From NCBI RefSeq assembly GCF_013761175.1, contig NZ_JACDUR010000001.1, positions 744,001-808,000 of the forward strand: DNA of 64,000 bases. The letters run 5' to 3'. The translations under genes and the position numbers were made by a program. This document shows positions 59,200 through 64,000 of the stretch, one piece after another. The notes under the pieces were generated by a model that searched no databases, was not told where the DNA came from, and saw only the letters and a program-made list of their open reading frames with translations. The DNA is from Nonomuraea soli (GTDB taxonomy: Bacteria; Actinomycetota; Actinomycetes; Streptosporangiales; Streptosporangiaceae). Each line of letters begins with the position of its first letter. Within the stretch, counting starts at the first letter, position 1.

Positions 59200-60065
59200 T
59201 GACGACGCTCCAGGAGTCCGCGGCCGCCGCGGCGAGTGCGCTCTCGCCTGCCGGACCGCCCCTGCCCGCCCCCGTACGGCGCGCCAGGCGCGGCACGCTG
59301 CGGCCCGGCGCCCCGATCAAGTTCGGCTTCCTCATCGGCCCCGGCCTCATCCTGGCCGCCTGGGTGATCGGATCCGCCGCCGGGCTGATCGACCCCAGGT
59401 TCCTGTCCGCCCCCTGGCAGGTCGTGGCCACCACCGTCGAGCTGATCGAGAGCGGGCGCCTGCAGCAGAACCTGCTCGCCTCGGTGCAGCGCGTCGCCCT
59501 GGGCCTGGGCTTCGGCGTGCCGATCGGTGTCGCCCTGGCCGTCGTCAGCGGCCTGAGCCGGGTGGGCGAGGCCCTGATCGACGGCCCGATCCAGCTCAAG
59601 CGCTCGATCCCGTCACTGGCGCTGCTGCCGCTGCTGATCCTGTGGCTCGGCATCGGCGAGGGCATGAAGGTCACCATCATCGCCCTCGGCGTGATGATCC
59701 CGATCTACATCCACACCCACAACGGCCTGCGCAGCATCGACAGCCGCTACATCGAGCTGGCCGAGACGGTGTCGCTGAGCAAGGTGCAGTTCATCCGCAC
59801 GGTGGTGCTCCCGGGAGCGCTGCCCGGCTTCCTGCTGGGCATGCGGTTCGCGGTGACGATCTCGTGGCTGTTCCTGGTGGTCGCCGAACTGATCAACTCG
59901 ACCGCCGGCATCGGCTACATGATGGACCTGGCCAGGACCTACGGCCAGACCGACATCATCCTGGTGGGCCTGGTGCTGTACGGCCTGCTGGGACTGTTCT
60001 CCGACGCCGCCGTGCGGCTCGTCGAAAGGAAGGCCCTGTCGTGGCGCAAGACGCTGGCGGACTGA
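59199..60065 (+). CDS. ssuC: Sulfonate ABC transporter permease
   Basis: 288 residues from the ATG at 59199. After a 40-residue basic cytosolic lead there are six membrane helices, the first 'FGFLIGPGLILAAWVIGSAA'. The ATPase-docking loop is 'YIELAETVSLSKVQFIRTVV', and 'VSGLSRVGEALIDGPIQLKR' precedes the central helices. SsuC/TauC type. It is reached by ribosomes through two coupled micro-ORFs and overlaps ssuB by 25 nt. Confidence 0.93.
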   Translation: MTTLQESAAAAASALSPAGPPLPAPVRRARRGTLRPGAPIKFGFLIGPGLILAAWVIGSAAGLIDPRFLSAPWQVVATTVELIESGRLQQNLLASVQRVALGLGFGVPIGVALAVVSGLSRVGEALIDGPIQLKRSIPSLALLPLLILWLGIGEGMKVTIIALGVMIPIYIHTHNGLRSIDSRYIELAETVSLSKVQFIRTVVLPGALPGFLLGMRFAVTISWLFLVVAELINSTAGIGYMMDLARTYGQTDIILVGLVLYGLLGLFSDAAVRLVERKALSWRKTLAD

Positions 60066-60763
60066 TCACGCAGGCGCCTGCCGTATCGTCGCAGGCTCCT
60101 CAACTTCGTATACGGATCAGGAACCTGACCAGGACGTACGGCGAGCGCGCGGTCCTGGACGACCTCGACCTCGACATCCGGCCGGGCGAGTTCGTCGCCC
60201 TGCTGGGGCACAGCGGCTCGGGCAAGAGCACGCTGCTGCGCGCGCTGGCCGGGCTCGACTACGACGTGAGCGGCCACGGGGAGCTGGACGTGCCGGCCCA
60301 GGTGTCGGTCGTCTTCCAGGACGCCCGCCTGCTGCCGTGGCAGAAGGTCCTCGACAACGTCGTCCTGGGCCTGCCCGGCGCGGAGGACAGGGGCAGGCGG
60401 GCCCTGGAGGAAGTGGGGCTCAAGGGGCGGGAGAACGCCTGGCCCAACGAGCTGTCCGGTGGCGAGCAGCAGCGTGTCGCGCTGGCCAGGTCGCTGGTCA
60501 GGGAGCCGGAGCTGCTGCTGGCCGACGAGCCGTTCGGCGCGCTCGACGCGCTGACCAGGCTCAAGATGCACGCCCTGCTGAAGAAGTTGTGCCTCGCGCA
60601 CAACCCGGCGGTGCTGCTGGTCACGCACGACGTGGACGAGGCGATCGCGCTGGCCGACCGGGTGCTCGTGCTCGACAACGGCCGCATCGCCGCCGAGCGG
60701 CGCAGCGACGAGCAGGGCATCAGGGACGACCTGCTCCGGGCGCTGGGGGTGACGGCGGCCTGA
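60041..60763 (+). CDS. ssuB: Sulfonate ABC transporter ATPase
   Basis: 240 residues from a GTG at 60041, with AAGGAAGG 8 nt upstream inside ssuC. Walker A 'LLGHSGSGKSTLLRAL', Q-loop 'VVFQDARLLPWQKVL', signature 'NELSGGEQQRVALARSLV', Walker B 'LLLADEPFGALDALTR', H-loop 'LLVTHDVDEAIALADRVL'. 'LLPWQKVLDNV' is characteristic of SsuB. It energises the ssuAC importer. Last gene of the operon; a hairpin follows before convergent cobU. Confidence 0.95.
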   Translation: MAQDAGGLITQAPAVSSQAPQLRIRIRNLTRTYGERAVLDDLDLDIRPGEFVALLGHSGSGKSTLLRALAGLDYDVSGHGELDVPAQVSVVFQDARLLPWQKVLDNVVLGLPGAEDRGRRALEEVGLKGRENAWPNELSGGEQQRVALARSLVREPELLLADEPFGALDALTRLKMHALLKKLCLAHNPAVLLVTHDVDEAIALADRVLVLDNGRIAAERRSDEQGIRDDLLRALGVTAA

Positions 60764-60769
60764 CCGCCT

Positions 60770-60806
60770 CCGGGGACGGGCCCACAACGGCGTGGCCCCT
60801 CCCCGG
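60770..60806. terminator. Probable terminator between ssuB and cobU
   Basis: CCGGGGACGGGCC (60770-60782) can pair with GGCCCCTCCCCGG (60794-60806) with one mismatch, between the two convergent stop codons. There is no T-run. Confidence 0.6.
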
Positions 60807-60823
60807 GCTCCACCGGTCGCGGC

Positions 60824-61669
60824 TCACAGCCGCGTGACACGTCCCGCCACGACCAGGCAGACCTCCTCGGACTCCGCCGCCAGGCGCTGGTTCACGCGTC
60901 CCAGCGCGTCGCGGAAACGGCGTCCGCTGGTCGTGGCGGGCACCACGCCCATACCGACCTCGTCGGAGACGGCCACGACCGGCGCCGGCGCCTGCCGCCA
61001 GGCCTCGACGAGGTCGTCGCAGCGGGACTCGAACCCGCCGGGGTCGAGCCACTGCACGGTCGACACCCACGTGCCGATCCCGTCGATCAGCAGCGGTGTC
61101 TCGGCCCCGGCGATGACCTCGGCCAGGTCGGTGCTCTCGACCGTGCGCCAGTGGGCGGGCCTGCGCTCGCGGTGGGCGGCCACCCTGGCCGCCCACTCAG
61201 GGTCGTCGTCGCCGGACGGGCCGGTCGCGACATAGGTGACGTACGGCTCGGCGGCCAGCCTCAGCTCGGCCTCGGCCGACTTGCCCGACCGTGACCCGCC
61301 CAGGACGAGGGTGCGCCGGGGCATCGGCCGCGCGGCCGAGGGGGCGCGGGTGTCGAGGACGAATCCGTCAGGTACGGCACGCGCACCCCACAGGGCCAGG
61401 CGGCGCTCCAGCTCGTCGAGGGAGCGCACCCGGTGGTCCAGGCCGACGGCCACCACGTGGACGGAGCCGTCGAGCCCGGCCCGCCGCAACTCCGCCAGGC
61501 GCTCGGGCAACGTCGCCACGTCGAGCAGCACCACATCGGGGGGCAGCTCGGCGGGGACCGTCGCCAGCGGCGCCCGGTGGTGTTGCGGCGGCGCCAGACA
61601 GGACCTGCACGCGCAACCGGGCGCCGCCCAGCCGCCGGGGGCCGCCGTACCGAGGAAAACGATCTCCAC
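60824..61669 (-). CDS. cobU: Adenosylcobinamide kinase / guanylyltransferase with N-terminal extension
   Basis: 281 residues from a GTG. The C-terminal 165 residues are CobU: P-loop 'LVLGGSRSGKSAEAEL' (near 118), the guanylylated His region 'AAHRERRPAHWRTVE', 'LLIDGIGTWVSTVQWLD' and 'VVAVSDEVGMGVVPATTSGR'. It phosphorylates adenosylcobinamide and transfers GMP to it, the step before CobS. Residues 1-115 begin 'VEIVFLGTAAPGGWAAPGCA', like a metallo-beta-lactamase-fold PhnP-type protein, but are too short and lack HxHxDH, so they look like a decayed remnant of the MBL-CobU fusion seen in other actinobacteria. Confidence 0.92.
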   Translation of the reverse strand: MEIVFLGTAAPGGWAAPGCACRSCLAPPQHHRAPLATVPAELPPDVVLLDVATLPERLAELRRAGLDGSVHVVAVGLDHRVRSLDELERRLALWGARAVPDGFVLDTRAPSAARPMPRRTLVLGGSRSGKSAEAELRLAAEPYVTYVATGPSGDDDPEWAARVAAHRERRPAHWRTVESTDLAEVIAGAETPLLIDGIGTWVSTVQWLDPGGFESRCDDLVEAWRQAPAPVVAVSDEVGMGVVPATTSGRRFRDALGRVNQRLAAESEEVCLVVAGRVTRL

Positions 61670-61891
61670 GGGGCCCAGTCTCCCAGCGCGGGCCGAGGGA
61701 CGGGCAAGCGGGGCGCCCGGCGACGCGGCGCCCCGGAGCACGCCCCGGCGTGGTGACCTGGAGCGCCCCTGCGTGGTGGGCCGGTGTGGTGGGCTGGCGT
61801 AGTGCCCCCGTGGCCCCCGGCGTGATGCCCCGCGTGGCCCCCCGCGCCCCCGGGCGTGGCGCTCCGGCGTGGCCCCCCGGAGCGGTGGGCC

Positions 61892-61943
61892 GGCGTGGTG
61901 GGCCGGCGTGGTGGGCTGGCGTGGTGGGCTGGCGTGGTGCCTC
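61892..61943. repeat. 13-bp tandem repeat
   Basis: GGCGTGGTGGGCC/T at 61892, 61905 and 61918, with a degenerate fourth copy at 61931. Confidence 0.9.
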
Positions 61944-61953
61944 GCGTGCCCCC

Positions 61954-62019
61954 GCATGGCCCCCGCATGGCCCCCGCATGGCCCCCGCATGGCCCCCGCA
62001 TGGCCCCCGCGTGGCCCCC
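61954..62019. repeat. 11-bp tandem repeat, six copies
   Basis: GCATGGCCCCC at 61954, 61965, 61976, 61987 and 61998, then GCGTGGCCCCC at 62009. The period is close to one helical turn. Confidence 0.95.
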
Positions 62020-62089
62020 GGCGTGGCCCCCCGGCATGGTGGCCCGGCACGGTGGGCCGAGAGGGGGTGGGCCGAGAGGTAAGGGGCGG

Positions 62090-62174
62090 CCGGGGGTGGG
62101 TGGTGTGCGGCGGTGCCGGGTCAGCGGTGAGCCGGGCCGGGGGTGGGTGGTGTCCGGCGGTGCCGGGTCAGTGG
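62090..62174. repeat. 38-bp direct repeat covering the end of the SCO2322-family gene
   Basis: 62090-62127 and 62137-62174 match with two differences. The second copy holds the last codons and stop of the gene that ends at 62168; the first copy repeats that end outside the gene. Confidence 0.9.
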
Positions 62175-62824
62175 CGGGCGGGGGTGCGGCGGCGGGTCGC
62201 GAGGAGTGCGCCCCCCGCCACCAGCACCACCGCGCCCGCCCCGCCGAGGATCCAGCCCCACGGCACCCCGTCCGACGCGGCGGCGGCGGTGTTCTGCTCG
62301 CCCGCGCCCGCCGGGGCGGCCAGGTCGGTGCCCTGGGCGCGAGCCGGGTACCCGTTGACCGCGACCACCTGCTGCGACCCGTCCACTCGCGCCTTGGCGG
62401 CGCCGGCCAGCAGCTGCAGGGCGGTGGCGTCGGCGGAGCCCGTGGCGCAGGTCAGCACGCCCTGGGTGGGCGGCTGATCACCGGGGTGGGCGTCGACCTC
62501 GGCGTCGCCGAAGTCGACGGCGATCACGACGCGCTTGCTGCCCGCGGGCGCGGCGGCCTGCTTGCCGCAGACGGTGGCGAAGTCGGGCACCTCGCCGCCG
62601 GGCGGTTCGGTGTCGGTCCCGGCGGAGAAGCGCCAGCCGATCACCGAGCCCTCGGGGGGCGACTCGGCGGAGGAGGCGGACAACCAGGCCGTGCCGTCGC
62701 TCTGCCAGAAACTCCAGCTCCGCGGAGCGTTGGGGTCGGCCAGAGCGGGGGAGGACAGGGTCAGTGCGGTGACGAGTGAGGTTGCGACGGCGGAAAAGGT
62801 GGCGACACGAAATGCGCGCAGCAT
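62168..62824 (-). CDS. SCO2322-family secreted, membrane-anchored protein
   Basis: 218 residues. Signal peptide (to about 'LSSPALADPNA'), a globular domain with 'SWSFWQSDGTAWLSASS', 'GSVIGWRFSAG', 'PDFATVCGK', 'GSKRVVIAVDFGDAEVDAHP' and two conserved Cys, then a C-terminal membrane helix 'GWILGGAGAVVLVAGGALLA' and a basic tail. It matches the SCO2322-like family usually encoded with ECF-type cobalt or vitamin transporters in actinobacteria. Here it neighbours cobU, which fits a cobalamin-linked role, but the transporter genes are not in the window. Confidence 0.8.
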   Translation of the reverse strand: MLRAFRVATFSAVATSLVTALTLSSPALADPNAPRSWSFWQSDGTAWLSASSAESPPEGSVIGWRFSAGTDTEPPGGEVPDFATVCGKQAAAPAGSKRVVIAVDFGDAEVDAHPGDQPPTQGVLTCATGSADATALQLLAGAAKARVDGSQQVVAVNGYPARAQGTDLAAPAGAGEQNTAAAASDGVPWGWILGGAGAVVLVAGGALLATRRRTPARH

Positions 62825-62904
62825 CGATCGGCCTCCATGCTCGGGAGTAGGGTGCAGCCTGAATGATGGTCCGCGCGAACCGGTGTGAAAGAGGAGCGTA
62901 ATTC

Positions 62905-63111
62905 ATGACATGGCGGTGGCGTTATGAAAACGCCAATGGTGGTGAGGTAACGGATCGCCCTCTGCCCAGAGAGGTCTTTCCGAGCCAGGCGGATGCGGAA
63001 TCCTGGCTCGGCGAGAACTGGCGTGAGCTGCTGGAATCCGGAGTAGAACAGGTCGCGCTCCTCGAGGACGACAGAATTGAATACGCCGGTATGTCATTGC
63101 GCCCCGAGTGA
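62905..63111 (+). CDS. Small conserved acidic protein, function unknown
   Basis: 68 residues, with a good GAGGAG ribosome site. The sequence 'MTWRWRYENANGGEV' then 'FPSQADAESWLGENWRELLE' and 'GVEQVALLEDDRIEYAGMSL' is typical of a small conserved actinobacterial protein. Base composition is noticeably less GC rich than its neighbours. It is monocistronic with a strong terminator 4 nt after its stop. Confidence 0.85.
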   Translation: MTWRWRYENANGGEVTDRPLPREVFPSQADAESWLGENWRELLESGVEQVALLEDDRIEYAGMSLRPE

Positions 63112-63115
63112 ATGA

Positions 63116-63153
63116 GAAAACCCCTTGAGTCGAATGTGACTCAAGGGGTTTTC
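63116..63153. terminator. Strong bidirectional terminator
   Basis: A perfect 16-bp stem: GAAAACCCCTTGAGTC (63116-63131) with GACTCAAGGGGTTTTC (63138-63153) and a 6-nt loop. A-run and T-run flank the stem, so it works for the small gene and for the convergent aldo/keto reductase. Confidence 0.97.
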
Positions 63154-63164
63154 GCATTCACCGG

Positions 63165-64000
63165 TTACGGACGGGTCGCCGGGCTGACGGTCTTGGCCGG
63201 GTCGCGCTCCACGATCGGGTCGAGGATCGCGTCGATCTTCTTCAGGACCTCGGAGTCGAGCTTGACGCCGGAGGCCTTGACGTTGTCGCGGACCTGCTCG
63301 GGGCGGGTCGCGCCGACGATCGCCGAGGCCACGTTCGGGTTCTGCAGCACCCACGCCACCGCCAGCTGCGCCATCGTCAGGCCCAGGTCGGCGGCGATCG
63401 GCTTGAGCTCCTGCACGCGGGTGAGGACCTCGTCGGTGAGCATGCGGTTGATGAAGCCGCCACCCGCCTCGGAGGTGGCGCGCGAACCCTCGGGCGGCGC
63501 CTGGCCGGGAAGGTACTTGCCGGTCAGCACACCCTGCGCGATGGGCGACCAGACGATCTGGCTGACGCCCTCCTTCTCGCTCAGCGGCACGACCTCGGAC
63601 TCGATGACCCGCCAGAGCATGGAGTACTGCGGCTGGTTGGAGACGATGCGGTCGAAGCCCATCTCGTCGGCGATCTTCAGCGCGGCGGCGATCTGCTCGG
63701 CGTTCCACTCGCTCACGCCGACGTACAGGACCTTGCCCTGGCGGACCAGGTCGTCGAAGGTCTTGAGGGTCTCCTCGAGCGGCGTGAAGCGGTCGAAGCG
63801 GTGGGCCTGGTACAGGTCGACGTAGTCGGTCTGCAGGCGGCGCAGCGAGCCGTTGATCGACTCGGTGATGTGCTTGCGCGACAGCCCGCGGTCGTTCTTG
63901 CCGGGGCCCGTCGGCCAGTAGACCTTGGTGAAGATCTCCAGGCCTTCGCGGCGCTGGCCCTTCAGGGCCCGGCCCAGGACCTCTTCGGCCTTCGTGCCCG
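63165..64000 (-). CDS. Aldo/keto reductase, KvBeta/YghZ-like, 5' end beyond the window
   Basis: At least 278 residues; the start lies past base 64000. The visible part runs from 'TKAEEVLGRALKGQRREGLE' and 'FTKVYWPTGPGKNDRGLSRK' to 'YVDLYQAHRFDRFTPLEETL' (catalytic His region altered to Q-A-H-R-F-D), 'LYVGVSEWNAEQIAAALKIA', 'QPQYSMLWRVIESEVVPLSE' and the NADPH-binding end 'ASAIVGATRPEQVRDNVKAS'. This is the Shaker-beta-subunit-like AKR group, usually reducing aldehydes or methylglyoxal. It ends into the shared terminator. Confidence 0.92.
   Translation of the reverse strand, partial: GTKAEEVLGRALKGQRREGLEIFTKVYWPTGPGKNDRGLSRKHITESINGSLRRLQTDYVDLYQAHRFDRFTPLEETLKTFDDLVRQGKVLYVGVSEWNAEQIAAALKIADEMGFDRIVSNQPQYSMLWRVIESEVVPLSEKEGVSQIVWSPIAQGVLTGKYLPGQAPPEGSRATSEAGGGFINRMLTDEVLTRVQELKPIAADLGLTMAQLAVAWVLQNPNVASAIVGATRPEQVRDNVKASGVKLDSEVLKKIDAILDPIVERDPAKTVSPATRP

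Larger units (their letters stand above)
59101..59232 (+). repeat. 44-bp tandem triplication at the ssuA/ssuC junction
   Basis: CAGGTGCCTGATG begins at 59101, 59145 and 59189, an exact 44-bp period. Copies 2 and 3 stay nearly identical through CAGGAGTCCGCG. The unit contains the end of ssuA, the TGATG stop-start, and the first codons of ssuC. Confidence 0.95.
61670..62167. other. Non-coding, repeat-filled spacer upstream of cobU
   Basis: 498 bp without a supportable gene. From about 61740 it is a mosaic of GCGTGG/CCCCC-rich minisatellites with periods of 13 and 11 bp, ending in a 38-bp direct repeat. Periods of 11 and 13 are not multiples of three, which argues against coding. No cobalamin riboswitch was recognised. 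Confidence 0.7.

Noticed and set aside
61670..62167. CRISPR-like array
   Set aside because: Units of 11 and 13 bp are directly adjacent with no unique spacers and no cas genes; it is a minisatellite.
1..64000. tRNA, rRNA, insertion sequences or phage genes
   Set aside because: No transposase or integrase or phage protein was seen among the predicted proteins, and no cloverleaf-like or rRNA-like segment was noticed on reading; a covariance-model search would be needed to exclude small RNAs.

Overview
The window is very GC-rich actinobacterial chromosome. Supporting signs are the almost complete G/C bias at third codon positions, many GTG starts, many genes whose -10 box lies 6-9 nt before the start codon (leaderless-type promoters), and Tat and lipoprotein signals. 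It carries an actinobacterial core order: glnA2-glnE, then glnA, lipA, lipB, and pepA-lpdA-sucB, then cobS/cobU. That order resembles the glnA2-to-cob interval of Streptomyces. The accessory genes suggest a member of the Streptosporangiales (Nonomuraea-like), but that is inference. No mobile element, prophage, CRISPR array, rRNA or tRNA was seen.

Layout. 1-14.3 kb: the 3' end of glnA2, a small redox cluster with a MerR regulator, a secreted collagenase, a hotdog protein, a hydrolase, a TetR/membrane-protein pair, glnE and a large helical-repeat protein. 14.3-20 kb: a LacI-controlled sugar ABC operon with an FAD oxidoreductase. 20-22.7 kb: a PhoD-type phosphatase and a membrane protein. 22.8-29.3 kb: a seven-gene organosulfur operon (ABC importer, DszB-like desulfinase, two flavin monooxygenases, a signal-less binding-protein-fold protein). 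29.3-32.7 kb: a GH16 glucanase and a 5'-nucleotidase. 32.8-43.2 kb: glnA with a GlnR box, membrane proteins, a methyltransferase, a GH3 glycosidase, lipA/lipB and peptidase E. 43.2-51.3 kb: a TIGR01777 epimerase, Ohr with a TetR regulator, an acetyltransferase fusion, and the sucB-lpdA-pepA block. 51.3-64 kb: a GntR/DUF1648/CPBP operon, cobS, a TPR-kinase fusion, an ABC ATPase, a second sulfonate importer behind a poly-cysteine leader peptide, cobU, an SCO2322-family protein, a small conserved protein, and the start of an aldo/keto reductase.

How the genes connect. Nitrogen: GlnR should act at the glnA promoter, GlnE should (de)adenylylate GlnA on a Tyr near residue 402, and GlnA2 lacks that Tyr. 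Sulfur: two separate sulfonate-type import operons probably supply sulfite from organosulfur compounds, and one is apparently under cysteine-responsive control through a leaderless sORF encoding Met-Thr-Cys-Cys-Cys-Arg-Ser. Lipoate: LipB and LipA make the cofactor carried by the E2 protein SucB, which LpdA reoxidises. Polymer turnover: collagenase, GH16, GH3, PhoD and 5'-nucleotidase act outside the cell.

The most unusual points are the poly-Cys leader, a 44-bp triplication at the ssuA/ssuC junction that creates two translationally coupled 14-residue micro-ORFs, the DszB-like operon, and a run of short tandem duplications and minisatellites in the last 12 kb.
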